Part shown: positions 6,152-13,998 of the stretch, piece by piece
Position numbering within the stretch: position 1 is the stretch's first letter
Layout of the letters: every line of letters starts with the position of its first letter
From: Nitrospirota bacterium
GTDB lineage: Bacteria; Nitrospirota; Nitrospiria; Nitrospirales; Nitrospiraceae
Length of the DNA: 15,035 nt
Assembly: GCA_016222925.1 (NCBI GenBank)
Contig: JACRQB010000092.1
Location: forward strand, 1-15,035
Direction: 5' to 3'
The notes under the pieces: generated by a model
Seen by the model: the letters and a program-made list of their open reading frames with translations, nothing else
Database searches by the model: none
What the model was told of the DNA's origin: nothing
Program-made: the position numbers and the translations under genes

Positions 6152-7573
6152 TTAGGCGAGCGCTTTTTGCTGGGCGAGGGCCGGGAGATGCAGGGTGAAG
6201 ACAGAGCCTTTGTTGACTTCGCTTGTAACGGAAATGCTCCCGCCATGAGCATCCATGATTTCTTTCACGATGGGCAGTCCGAGCCCGGTGCCAGCGGAAT
6301 CTTTCGCCCTAGCCCAATCGGTGCGGTAGAATCGCTCGAACAGATGGGGAATGTTCTCGGGTTCGATTCCGTGGCCTGTGTCCTCGACCGCCACTGCCAC
6401 ATCGTGACCGACGGCCTGCAGGCGGATGGTGACGGCTCCACCGGATGGAGTGTACCGCAGCGCATTGTCGAGTAAATTGATCAATGCTTGTTTGAGCCAC
6501 TGAACATCGCCTAGTACGACGGAAACCGGTTGGGATTCAAACCGCAATGTGATCTGACGGTCATCCGCCAAGAGTATCAACTCATCCACGAGCTCTTGAA
6601 TCAGAGGTTCCACGGCGAGCGGGACGAGATTGACCGGAGGTTTACTACTGGTGAATTTCGCGAGCGTCAAGAGTGGACGGGTCAAGGCGATGAGCCGATC
6701 CACTTGCTGGAGATTGTTGAGTAACACTTCATGATATTCTTCCGGGGTCCTCGCCTTCATAAGCGCCACTTCCAGGTTTCCCTGCAGGATGGTCAGAGGG
6801 GTCTTCATCTCATGGGCGGCGATCTCGCAGAAGTTCCGTTGGACCTCGCTACTGCGTTGGAACTGATCCAAGACGGAGTTGACCGCCTGGGTGAGTCGCC
6901 GAAACTCTCGATAGGGTGAATCCATCGCCAGGCGCTTCCCCAGATCGGTTTCCGACATGGTTTCGGCGCCCGTGCACAAAGCGTCGATTGGGGCCAACAC
7001 CTTCTTTGACAACCAGAGGCTGCCGACCCAGGCGACAAACAGAGTCGCTCCGGACCCGAGGGCGAGTAGAAACACAAGGCCATTCAGAGTTTCCCGGTAA
7101 TGAAGCAGCGAGGTCTGCGCCTGCAGAACATACCGCAGTTGGCCGTCTTGTACGATAGACAGAAGCACGTGTCGAGCCGGGACACTGGTCGAGTCAACCG
7201 TTTCAAACACCGTGTGGTCACGCTCGACTCGTTGAAGCACATCAGCTGGAATTGAAGGCGGCGTTGCTGTGGTGGAACTTGTCCAGATGAGCCGACCGTC
7301 TGGAGAAAACACTTGAAGAGAATGCGGCACTTCCGGAAGCTCATATGAACGCCGTACGTCGGCGGCAAGTGCGCCGCCCTGACCGCTTCGCGTGAGTATT
7401 TCGGGGTGCTGCTCCACGATCTTGGCAAGCGTCTCTGCCAACGCGAAGAGTTGTCCATCCACAAAACGATGCAGCAGAACCTCGCTCACCGCGTACACGA
7501 GCGCGGAAAACAAGATGAGCCCTGCCATCAAGACGAAGGCGGACCAACTGATCAAACTGCGTAGAGATTTCAT
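6152..7573 (-). CDS. Two-component sensor histidine kinase (heavy-metal/envelope-sensor type)
   Basis: 473-aa inner-membrane sensor kinase. TM1 is at about residues 8-30, a periplasmic sensing region at 31-160 (with LQVFSPDGRLIWTS, a short PAS/Cache-like strand pattern), TM2 at about 164-187, and HAMP at about 188-240. HisKA has the phosphoacceptor H254 in AAHEMKTPLTIL. The HATPase domain has its N box at 366-370 (NLLDN), G1 DTGHGI at 398-403 and G2 GTGLGLPIV at 428-436. All catalytic motifs are intact. Its ATG overlaps the regulator's TGA by 4 bp, so the two are translated together. Layout resembles CusS/CopS-like kinases, but no metal-binding His/Cys cluster is evident in the periplasmic part, so the signal is unknown. 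Confidence 0.92.
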   Translation of the reverse strand: MKSLRSLISWSAFVLMAGLILFSALVYAVSEVLLHRFVDGQLFALAETLAKIVEQHPEILTRSGQGGALAADVRRSYELPEVPHSLQVFSPDGRLIWTSSTTATPPSIPADVLQRVERDHTVFETVDSTSVPARHVLLSIVQDGQLRYVLQAQTSLLHYRETLNGLVFLLALGSGATLFVAWVGSLWLSKKVLAPIDALCTGAETMSETDLGKRLAMDSPYREFRRLTQAVNSVLDQFQRSSEVQRNFCEIAAHEMKTPLTILQGNLEVALMKARTPEEYHEVLLNNLQQVDRLIALTRPLLTLAKFTSSKPPVNLVPLAVEPLIQELVDELILLADDRQITLRFESQPVSVVLGDVQWLKQALINLLDNALRYTPSGGAVTIRLQAVGHDVAVAVEDTGHGIEPENIPHLFERFYRTDWARAKDSAGTGLGLPIVKEIMDAHGGSISVTSEVNKGSVFTLHLPALAQQKALA

Positions 7574-8253
7574 GCCGATGAGTCCGGCTCCTCGAGCATG
7601 TACCCTGCGCCGCGGACTGTTGCGATCAAAGGCGGAGAAAAATCCCGGTCGATCTTCGCGCGCAAGGCTCGAATATGGGCGTCGACGATGTTCGTCATAG
7701 GGTCATAGCTGATATCCCACACATGTTCAATGATCGCAGTTCGCGTAAGCACACGGTTCTTGTTTCGCAAGAGAAACTCGAGCAAGGCGTACTCTTTATT
7801 TGTCAGAGCGATTTCTTGTCCTGCCCGCCAGACACGATGAGAAGCCGGATCCAGCTTCAGATCTGCCGCTTGGAGATGAACCAGTGGTTGCTGACTTCCT
7901 CGGCGCAAGAGGGCCCGGATTTGAGCCAGCAGTTCCACGAAAGCGAACGGTTTCGGTAGAAATTGGTCTGCGCCGGTATCAAACCCCGACACCTTGTCCT
8001 CCACCGTATTGCGCGCGGTCAGAAGCAGCACCGGAGTCATGAATCCCTTGTCTCGAACACGGCGGCAGAGGGTGAGGCCGTCAAGCTTGGGGAGCATAAT
8101 GTCCAAGATCAGCAGATCGTAAGCGTTGTCCAACGCCAATGCCAAACCTTCTTCCCCGTCGGCGGCCACGTCCACCACATAGTGCTCCTCTTTCAATCCT
8201 TTTCTGATGAATTGAGCCAGATCGGCGTCGTCTTCAACGAGCAGAATTCTCAT
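7570..8253 (-). CDS. OmpR-family response regulator (CusR/CopR-like)
   Basis: 227-aa DNA-binding response regulator. The receiver domain has the acidic pair D8/D9, phosphoacceptor D51 (LLILDIMLP), switch T79 and K101 (FLPKPF). From about residue 125 a winged-helix OmpR/PhoB domain follows (TNKEYALLEFLLRNKNRVLTR, then VDAHIRALRAKID and RGAGYML). ATG 8253 follows a purine-rich GAGGATAGG. It is the third gene of the operon, 52 bp after the secreted protein and overlapping its kinase by 4 bp. CusR-like regulators are known to bind inverted repeats; the two palindromic modules downstream (5427-5450 and 6009-6026) are the best candidate targets visible here. That pairing is inference. Confidence 0.94.
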   Translation of the reverse strand: MRILLVEDDADLAQFIRKGLKEEHYVVDVAADGEEGLALALDNAYDLLILDIMLPKLDGLTLCRRVRDKGFMTPVLLLTARNTVEDKVSGFDTGADQFLPKPFAFVELLAQIRALLRRGSQQPLVHLQAADLKLDPASHRVWRAGQEIALTNKEYALLEFLLRNKNRVLTRTAIIEHVWDISYDPMTNIVDAHIRALRAKIDRDFSPPLIATVRGAGYMLEEPDSSA

Positions 8254-8305
8254 GGCCTATCCTCATGACTGGACCACACGGACCGGCAGCGGAGGAAGCG
8301 GTGGG

Positions 8306-8923
8306 TCAACAGAGAACGCTTTTGCAGTCCGTGACCACCAGGTTGGTTGCTTTTTCGTCAACATCGAGGTCGATGGTCAGCCAGGCGATTCCGACCGCTC
8401 GTTCATCCTGGTGGGCTCCACCGCTCCCCTCAAGAAGGCTGACGACATAATAGCGGCCGGCAGGAACTTTCGTGAACCAAAAATGACCGGTTGGATTGGC
8501 TCTCGTCGTGCGAAGATAGGGAATCAGTTTCTTATCGGTCAGCAGTTGGGCCATCACCTCACGAAGGCATTCCACAGGCGACCCATGAGGTACGGGACTT
8601 TCTGGGGACGATGCTCCGCTCTTCGATGGGCACGAGTTCTCTCGCACATGTTTGTCGAACCAATAGCGAGTAGAGGAAGCCATTGGAATCAGGTAGATCG
8701 AGGCCCCCGCCTGAGTCACGGCTTTTCCAGAGGATGCACGCAAGAATACCTGTCCGGCCGCACCTCCTCGACCTTTTGCCCTGTAGGGGAAGAGCTCTTT
8801 CTCGTTGAAGGTCGGTGGGATCGATGAGCCCGACACCACCGCCTGTGCTGGTGTCGCGTGGACGCTGCTGATCAGCAGTAGACTCATGAACCAGCACCTG
8901 AGTTGCCCGTCATGCCACGTCAT
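8306..8923 (-). CDS. Secreted protein, carboxypeptidase-regulatory-like beta-sandwich
   Basis: 205-aa exported protein. A signal peptide is likely: a hydrophobic stretch (WFMSLLLISSV) with probable cleavage after ATPAQA near residue 28. The mature part reads as a pre-albumin-like/CarboxypepD_reg fold: a GQVFLR strand, a VTQAGASIYLIP strand, and the typical TRANPTGHFWFTKVPAGRYYVV turn-strand that in this fold reads 'x-T-D-x-x-G-x-F-x-F-x-x-V-P-P-G-x-Y'. A Ser/Pro-rich loop lies between. The function is not known; such domains often serve as structural or ligand-binding modules. Its ATG overlaps the reductase stop (ATGA, 8920-8923). A second start at 8887 would give a shorter signal peptide. 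Being in one operon with a sensor kinase, it may take part in periplasmic sensing, which is inference. Confidence 0.75.
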   Translation of the reverse strand: MTWHDGQLRCWFMSLLLISSVHATPAQAVVSGSSIPPTFNEKELFPYRAKGRGGAAGQVFLRASSGKAVTQAGASIYLIPMASSTRYWFDKHVRENSCPSKSGASSPESPVPHGSPVECLREVMAQLLTDKKLIPYLRTTRANPTGHFWFTKVPAGRYYVVSLLEGSGGAHQDERAVGIAWLTIDLDVDEKATNLVVTDCKSVLC

Positions 8924-9360
8924 GTCGAGGAAGCTGACATTGCCGTGGATTCGTCCGGCTCTGTTGGAGTTTGGACGGCCTTATGCTTGAGGGCGCGACC
9001 CTTGTCAGGGGTTGGATCAATGACCAGGCCATACACGTCTCGCCCTTCATGGCCTTCCGGTAAATATTCCGTAATGGGCATCCCGTCTTCGCGAACAAAA
9101 AGGAGACAGTGACAGTATTTGTAGATTTGCATTTCATCGCACGCGCAGATCCACCGTCGGAGCTTGGCTTCGGCTTCTTTGTCCTTATAAAAGTTACAGG
9201 GGCAGAGCGGTTTCCCGAGTTCGTCGATATGAGAGGCTAATCCATTCACCACCGCCTCCGTCACGGCAGGGTTGGGATGCATCATGGTCCCGCTTTTCTC
9301 GGCAAACCCTTGTACGAACTTTCGTATCTTCTCGAGACTTTCCTGTGTCGGCTCAGCCAT
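8920..9360 (-). CDS. ftrB: Ferredoxin:thioredoxin reductase, catalytic (beta) subunit
   Basis: 146-aa catalytic chain of ferredoxin:thioredoxin reductase, which uses a [4Fe-4S] cluster beside a redox disulfide to pass electrons from ferredoxin to thioredoxin. The signature is complete and exactly spaced: CPC (C53, C55), 16 residues, CAC (C72, C74), 8 residues, CHC (C83, C85), with WICACDEMQIYKYCHCLLF closely matching plant and cyanobacterial FTR. The usual middle Pro of the second motif is Ala (CAC for CPC). Residues after about 118 form a polar, probably disordered extension not typical of chloroplast FTR. ATG 9360 has an excellent AGGAGGAGG site. No variable (alpha) chain gene is nearby, as in many non-photosynthetic bacteria. 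It is first in the operon with the secreted protein and two-component genes. Confidence 0.92.
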   Translation of the reverse strand: MAEPTQESLEKIRKFVQGFAEKSGTMMHPNPAVTEAVVNGLASHIDELGKPLCPCNFYKDKEAEAKLRRWICACDEMQIYKYCHCLLFVREDGMPITEYLPEGHEGRDVYGLVIDPTPDKGRALKHKAVQTPTEPDESTAMSASST

Positions 9361-9398
9361 GGACCTCCTCCTCTCGAGCGACGATGGGCAGAACCGCT

Positions 9399-9428
9399 AG
9401 TTTACAAGGGTAATTCACTGCTTTACAA
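9399..9428 (-). promoter_or_regulatory. Possible promoter of the reductase/two-component operon
   Basis: Minus strand TTGTAA (9428-9423), 18 bases, TAAACT (9404-9399). This would start transcription roughly 30 bases before the ATG at 9360. The match to sigma-70 consensus is moderate, and it is the best candidate in the 99-bp divergent gap to the VWA gene. Confidence 0.3.
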
Positions 9429-9459
9429 TCCGTCCCTTCAGCTGATTTCATACCAAGTC

Positions 9460-12459
9460 ATGACAGATATGTCGAGTCAACAGATCTTGCTGCAGCGGCT
9501 GGTCTGCGAGTTGAGTCTGACGGTCGCAGAGCCGCTGGTGACCCGTTTGCCGCAGGCCACTGGTAAACCGGATGCCGCGGCACAGGCGCTCATCCTGCTC
9601 GATGAACTCCAAGAGTTGTCTGAGAAAGCAGCCACTGCGGCGCTGGCGGCATTGCCTGAGCTCGACCAGCGGGCTGGTCTCGCGCACACGCTACTCTGGC
9701 TCGATCTGGGTGTTGTCCTGACACAATCCTCAGGCGCATCTGCCCTCAAATATTTCAAGGATAGCCCCATGGTTCTCGGGCTGATCGAACCACTCGATGC
9801 ACGCACCGAGGTCCTGACAATCGGTCTGGAAATCGCCGAGCAGGATGCCAATGTCGCGCTCGAATACATTCGATGTGCCCCGCAGATTCTAAGCACCGTC
9901 GCCCCGAACAAATTGCGATCATGGCTCGATATCGGTATTGAACTGACCAAGGTCAATGTCGTCGTCGGCCTTGAGTTTATTCGACAGATCTTCAAACTCG
10001 CCCCTGTGCTGCCTTTGGAAAGTGTGAGGGATTGGGCAACCTTGGGCATGAAATTGATTATACCGAATAGCCTCGGGAAGCCGGATTACGTGGCGACCAT
10101 GGAGTATCTCAGGACCAGCCCGGCCATTCTTCGAAACATCGAACACCCAGCTGTTCGGGAAAAGGTCGTGTCCCTGTGCCTCGTGTTAGCCGAATATTCC
10201 CCCGAGTCCAGCATGACGTGGCTCGCAGAGTCACCCGACCTCTTAGGAACGTTGCCGTCACTGGAATGGCGCATCCGGCTCTTGCAGCACGGCGCGTTGC
10301 TTGCTGAAAAGCATGCTGACGTGACACTCGAGTACCTGCGTCGTGCTCCCGAACTTGTCCGACTCATCGGACATGGGCCCGACGCGTTCACGAGATTTGA
10401 GAATTGGTTTACGGCTGGGATGGAAGTCTCGGCCTACAGCACAGACGGCGCGCGGGCCTATTTTTCGGTGGAGTCCAGGAAAGCACTGGCTTCGGTCGAA
10501 CTAGCCTTGAGCGGGGTGCCGTTTCGGCAGGTCGCGCGACGAGTGAAACTGTTCGTCCAGGGACTCTGTGGAACCGCGGTCGCCGTGACGGCGATTCCTG
10601 ATTCTGTGACTTCCCCAGCCCGTGCGACGGTCAGCGGAGACGGGAGCACTATTTCGTTGCCGGCGCTGCTCCGTCGGTATCCGACGGCCGCGGAAAATGA
10701 GCGTCTCTATCTCGTGATGGCGGCTCATGAAGCTGGGCACTTGGAATTCGGCACGTATCGACTCAGGCTCGAATCCCTGGCCGATCTGGTTGAAACCGTG
10801 CAACAGCGGTATGGTCGAACCAATGAAGCGAGACCCGAGACGCTGGCTGCTCTGTTTCAGCTCTATCCGAACCCCGCCCTGGTGAGAGATCTCTGGGCCG
10901 TACTGGAAGATGCGCGGATCGAATTCTTGCTGCAAACCGAGTACCCAGGACTTCGGTGTGACCTCGCTCGATTGGCAGAGGAATCCATTACCCCACGTGA
11001 TCCGGCTCAGGGGTTGACGGTACAGGAGTTGGTTGTTGACGGTCTCTTGAGACTCTCCACCGGCGAATCGGCGGATTCTGCGGTTCCCAAGTCCGTCAAA
11101 GAAGAAGTTACGCTCCTTTGGAGCATGTGTGAATCCGTTCTCAAAACCACAGCGACAGCTGAGGAAACAGTTCGTGTCGTCGATGCGGTCTGCCGGCGGA
11201 TCGAAGAGCTGCTGGCGGCTCGCAGTGAGATGATACCGGAAGAGAAACGCGAGGAGGAGCCGAAGGATGCGGAAGCGGGACAGGCAAAATCGGAGCAGCC
11301 GGGCGACCAATACCGCGCAGTGACTGATGTGGCCTATCGTGGCGCGATGAATCCGGAGTTTATCACGTGGAGTCAGGAACAGTTGGACCGGCAACACAAG
11401 CCTCCAACAGGATCGGACCGTTCACTGGAAGAAAGGGTGCGGAGCGGGGACCACGAATCCGGAAGCCAAGACATGTTACGCGAAGGGCGATCATTGCCGT
11501 CGGTTGTTGAAGAATGCCTGACCCTTGAAGTCGATGCCCAACAGATACAGGAAACAATGGCTCATGGCGAACGAGCCATTCTCTACCCTGAATGGGACTA
11601 TCGGATTGAGGATTACCGGATGAATTGGTGTCGTGTGGTGGAACAACCGGCGGACCCCGGGTCCGACGACTTCGTCACGCAGACGTTGGTGTCCCGGCAG
11701 AGTACCGTCAAGTCGCTGCGCCGATTTTTTGAAGGCTTGCGTCCTCCAACCTTCCGCCGCATGGCAGGGCAACCTGATGGGGAAGAGGTGGATCTCGATG
11801 CCGTGGTTCGACGAGCAGGGGAACAGCGGGCAGGCATGGAAGGCGACGATCGGCTGTACATCCGGCGGGAAAAGCGAGAGCGCGACGTAGCAGTGGCGTT
11901 CCTCATTGATATCAGTGGATCAACCAGCCGGGACCTCGGAACCGGTCGGCGGGTGATCGACATTGAGAAGGAAGGCCTGGTACTCCTTTGTGAAGCGCTG
12001 GATGCCGTTGGTGATCAGTATGGACTCTATGCCTACTCTGGCCAAGGACGAGAGAGGGTCGAGTTTCTCACGATCAAAGACTTTGACGATCGACTCGGGG
12101 CGGCGACGGCTCATCGGCTTGGTGGCTTGGCTCCTCGTCATCAGAATCGAGACGGGACAGCGATCCGGCACGCCACGGCGAAGCTGGTGGCGCGGGAAGC
12201 GAAGAACCGCGTCCTCGTGCTGTTGAGCGACGGTAGACCATTGGACGATCAGTACAAGGATGAATACTCGTTGGAAGATACGAAAGCGGCACTCCGGGAA
12301 GCACGACAACGGGGAGTCGAGACCTTTTGCGTCACGATCGACCGGGAAGCGGAGACCTATCTGCATCGCATGTATGCAGAGGCGCGGTACTGCGTCATTC
12401 ATAGCGTCGAAGCCCTTCCAACCAAGCTGCCGCTCATTTACAGGCAATTGACAGCGTAA
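9460..12459 (+). CDS. NorD/CbbO-type VWA-domain protein with helical repeats and HExxH
   Basis: 999-aa protein. Residues about 90-350 contain six or seven tandem helical repeats of 37-43 residues with the theme 'A-x-x-Y-L/I-x-x-x-P-x-L-L ... W-L-x-x-G-x-x-L' (ALEYIRCAPQIL, TMEYLRTSPAIL, TLEYLRRAPELV). A middle domain has HEAGH at 423-427 and EDARIE at 483-488, resembling a zinc site. A charged linker lies near 590-630. The C-terminal VWA domain has a complete MIDAS: D817-x-S819-x-S821, T900, D924. Its end (GVETFCVTIDREAETYLHRM ... LPLIYRQL) matches NorD and CbbO, which work with a MoxR-type AAA+ ATPase (NorQ/CbbQ) to activate metalloenzymes. No such ATPase is in the window, so its client is unknown. 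ATG 9460 is chosen because the frame further upstream is antisense to ftrB; ATG 9469 is an alternative. Confidence 0.85.
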   Translation: MTDMSSQQILLQRLVCELSLTVAEPLVTRLPQATGKPDAAAQALILLDELQELSEKAATAALAALPELDQRAGLAHTLLWLDLGVVLTQSSGASALKYFKDSPMVLGLIEPLDARTEVLTIGLEIAEQDANVALEYIRCAPQILSTVAPNKLRSWLDIGIELTKVNVVVGLEFIRQIFKLAPVLPLESVRDWATLGMKLIIPNSLGKPDYVATMEYLRTSPAILRNIEHPAVREKVVSLCLVLAEYSPESSMTWLAESPDLLGTLPSLEWRIRLLQHGALLAEKHADVTLEYLRRAPELVRLIGHGPDAFTRFENWFTAGMEVSAYSTDGARAYFSVESRKALASVELALSGVPFRQVARRVKLFVQGLCGTAVAVTAIPDSVTSPARATVSGDGSTISLPALLRRYPTAAENERLYLVMAAHEAGHLEFGTYRLRLESLADLVETVQQRYGRTNEARPETLAALFQLYPNPALVRDLWAVLEDARIEFLLQTEYPGLRCDLARLAEESITPRDPAQGLTVQELVVDGLLRLSTGESADSAVPKSVKEEVTLLWSMCESVLKTTATAEETVRVVDAVCRRIEELLAARSEMIPEEKREEEPKDAEAGQAKSEQPGDQYRAVTDVAYRGAMNPEFITWSQEQLDRQHKPPTGSDRSLEERVRSGDHESGSQDMLREGRSLPSVVEECLTLEVDAQQIQETMAHGERAILYPEWDYRIEDYRMNWCRVVEQPADPGSDDFVTQTLVSRQSTVKSLRRFFEGLRPPTFRRMAGQPDGEEVDLDAVVRRAGEQRAGMEGDDRLYIRREKRERDVAVAFLIDISGSTSRDLGTGRRVIDIEKEGLVLLCEALDAVGDQYGLYAYSGQGRERVEFLTIKDFDDRLGAATAHRLGGLAPRHQNRDGTAIRHATAKLVAREAKNRVLVLLSDGRPLDDQYKDEYSLEDTKAALREARQRGVETFCVTIDREAETYLHRMYAEARYCVIHSVEALPTKLPLIYRQLTA

Positions 12460-12472
12460 CTCCTTCAAGCGT

Positions 12473-12907
12473 ATGACCAACTCGACAGGAAAGCCGACGG
12501 TCCCGGCCTGGTTGTATAAGCTCTTCACGGGCCATCAGTATCCCTATGTGCGTCGCTTAGCCAAGTTTGGACAGGTGGTGAAGCCCGGCGAAGATCGTGC
12601 GGAGCCGACGAAGGAGATGATCGAAGCCAAGTTCTGGGAAGTCTATCCTCGTTGCCGGGTGAAGGTGCTGCAGGAAGTCAAGGAAGGGATGATCGTGGTC
12701 TTTCATGACTTGGCTGAGTATCCTCCGGGTGGCTTTCAGGCACTGGTCGACAATCCGGAGGAGTTTCTGGCAACAACATTCGGCAAGAAGAAGATCAAGG
12801 TCAATTTCTATGACGAAGATAATTTCGTCTGCACGATCAACTTTAAAGTTGCGGGCTGGACGGAGCACAAACGGCTTAGTCCTCGGCCCTCAGTCCTCGA
12901 TACTTGA
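12473..12907 (+). CDS. Hypothetical protein, 144 aa
   Basis: Not recognised. A soluble, mixed-charge protein with no signal peptide or membrane helix. It starts with an aromatic segment (PAWLYKLFTGHQYPYVRRLAKFG), then alternates strands and helices (RVKVLQEVKEGMIVVFHDL; KKKIKVNFYDEDNFVCTINF), suggesting a small alpha/beta fold. It begins 13 bp after the VWA gene and ends 12 bp before mdh, so it is almost certainly in one transcript with both. The Shine-Dalgarno is weak, and coupling to the VWA gene's termination is likely. Even codon use and tight spacing argue for a real gene. The last dozen residues look variable. Confidence 0.75.
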   Translation: MTNSTGKPTVPAWLYKLFTGHQYPYVRRLAKFGQVVKPGEDRAEPTKEMIEAKFWEVYPRCRVKVLQEVKEGMIVVFHDLAEYPPGGFQALVDNPEEFLATTFGKKKIKVNFYDEDNFVCTINFKVAGWTEHKRLSPRPSVLDT

Positions 12908-12919
12908 TGTGAGGTTATG

Positions 12920-13858
12920 ATGGCACGGACGAAGGTGACGGTGGTCGGTGCGGGGAACGTCGGGGGGACGACGGCGCAGCGGTTGGCCGAGAAGAATCTC
13001 TATGACGTGGTCTTGGTCGATATTGCCCAAGGGGTTCCACAGGGCAAGGCGCTCGATATTTCACAGGCGGGGCCAGTCTGTGGGTACAGCACGCAGGTGG
13101 TCGGCACCAACGATTACGCGGTGACCGCCGGGTCGTCGATCGCCGTGATCACGTCCGGCATGCCAAGAAAGCCGGGCATGAGTCGCGACGAGTTGTTGGC
13201 GACGAATGCGAAAATCGTCAAATCTGTCGTCTCGGAATTAGTCTCCCGCTCTCCGGACATTATCCTGATCCTTGTGACCAACCCCCTGGACGCTATGGTC
13301 CATGTCGCGCGTTCCGTCAGTGGTTTGCCGAAATCGAGAATCATCGGCATGGCGGGTGTGTTGGACTCGGCAAGGATGCGGACCTTCATTGCGGCTGAAC
13401 TCAACGTGCCGGCCACGGAGGTGCAGGCGATGGTGTTGGGTGGTCACGGCGATACGATGGTGCCGCTGCCGCGCTATACCACCGTGAGGGGCAGGCCGGT
13501 GTCGGAGCTGATGTCGAAAGAGAAGCTCGACGCCATCGTCAAACGAACACGGGATGGTGGAGCTGAAATCGTCGGCCTCTTGAAAACGGGCAGTGCCTTC
13601 TATGCTCCATCCGCTTCGGCGGTGGCGATGGTTGAATCGATTCATAAGGACGAGAAGCAGGTGATGCCCTGCGCGGTCTTGTGTGACGGGGAGTACGGAC
13701 TGAAAAATGTCGTTGTCGGCGTGCCAGTGAAGATCGGACGGGGCGGGGCCGAGCAGATTCTGGAGTATGAACTGACGAGTGATGAACGGGCAGCGTTGGA
13801 CACGTCGGCCAATGCGGTGCGGGAACTCTGTCGCACCGTGGATCGGCTGATGGCCTAA
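12920..13858 (+). CDS. mdh: Malate dehydrogenase (LDH-like family)
   Basis: 312-aa NAD-dependent malate dehydrogenase, interconverting malate and oxaloacetate in the (oxidative or reductive) TCA cycle. Rossmann motif GAGNVG at 10-15 and D34 at the end of strand beta-2 favour NAD over NADP. The substrate loop MPRKPGMSR supplies R83 and R89; Arg rather than Gln at the first position indicates malate, not lactate. N121, the D149/R152 pair (LDSAR) and catalytic H176 (GGHGD) are all present. This is the short, LDH-like MDH class common in Nitrospirota, Aquificota and Bacillus. Two ATGs are adjacent (12917, 12920). GAGG at 12911-12914 sits only 2 bases from the first but 5 from the second, so 12920 is preferred. 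It is last in the VWA transcript. Confidence 0.95.
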   Translation: MARTKVTVVGAGNVGGTTAQRLAEKNLYDVVLVDIAQGVPQGKALDISQAGPVCGYSTQVVGTNDYAVTAGSSIAVITSGMPRKPGMSRDELLATNAKIVKSVVSELVSRSPDIILILVTNPLDAMVHVARSVSGLPKSRIIGMAGVLDSARMRTFIAAELNVPATEVQAMVLGGHGDTMVPLPRYTTVRGRPVSELMSKEKLDAIVKRTRDGGAEIVGLLKTGSAFYAPSASAVAMVESIHKDEKQVMPCAVLCDGEYGLKNVVVGVPVKIGRGGAEQILEYELTSDERAALDTSANAVRELCRTVDRLMA

Positions 13859-13930
13859 GGAACCTCCTTCACCATCATCTCACGTGCGTATGGGCGGCCA
13901 GCGTCGCGCCGACGAAGGTCATTCGTGCGC

Positions 13931-13960
13931 TTGACATTCGAAGAAACACTGCAGTACAGA
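13931..13960 (+). promoter_or_regulatory. Likely sigma-70 promoter for the Urate_ox_N-like gene
   Basis: TTGACA (13931-13936), 18 bases, TACAGA (13955-13960), in the 140-bp gap after mdh. The -35 is consensus and the -10 is moderate. An AGAGGAGAGAG ribosome site follows just before ATG 13999. The rest of the gap shows no other clear element. Confidence 0.5.
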
Positions 13961-13998
13961 CAGTAGGTTAGACAGTCAACCGTTCAGAGGAGAGAGCA

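Noticed and set aside
6721..6745. TTCATGATATTCTTCC inside the kinase gene as a third operator copy
   Set aside because: It lacks the palindrome and has no TTCAT box or -10 at the conserved distances, so it is probably a chance match in coding sequence.
9277..9459. Upstream extension of the VWA protein to an earlier start
   Set aside because: The extra 61 codons are mostly antisense to the start of ftrB and would overlap its strong ribosome site; the ATGs at 9460 and 9469 are more reasonable.
10501..11397. 298-codon minus-strand open frame opposite the VWA gene
   Set aside because: It lies wholly antisense to the conserved middle of the VWA protein and has Arg-rich, low-complexity translation typical of a shadow frame.
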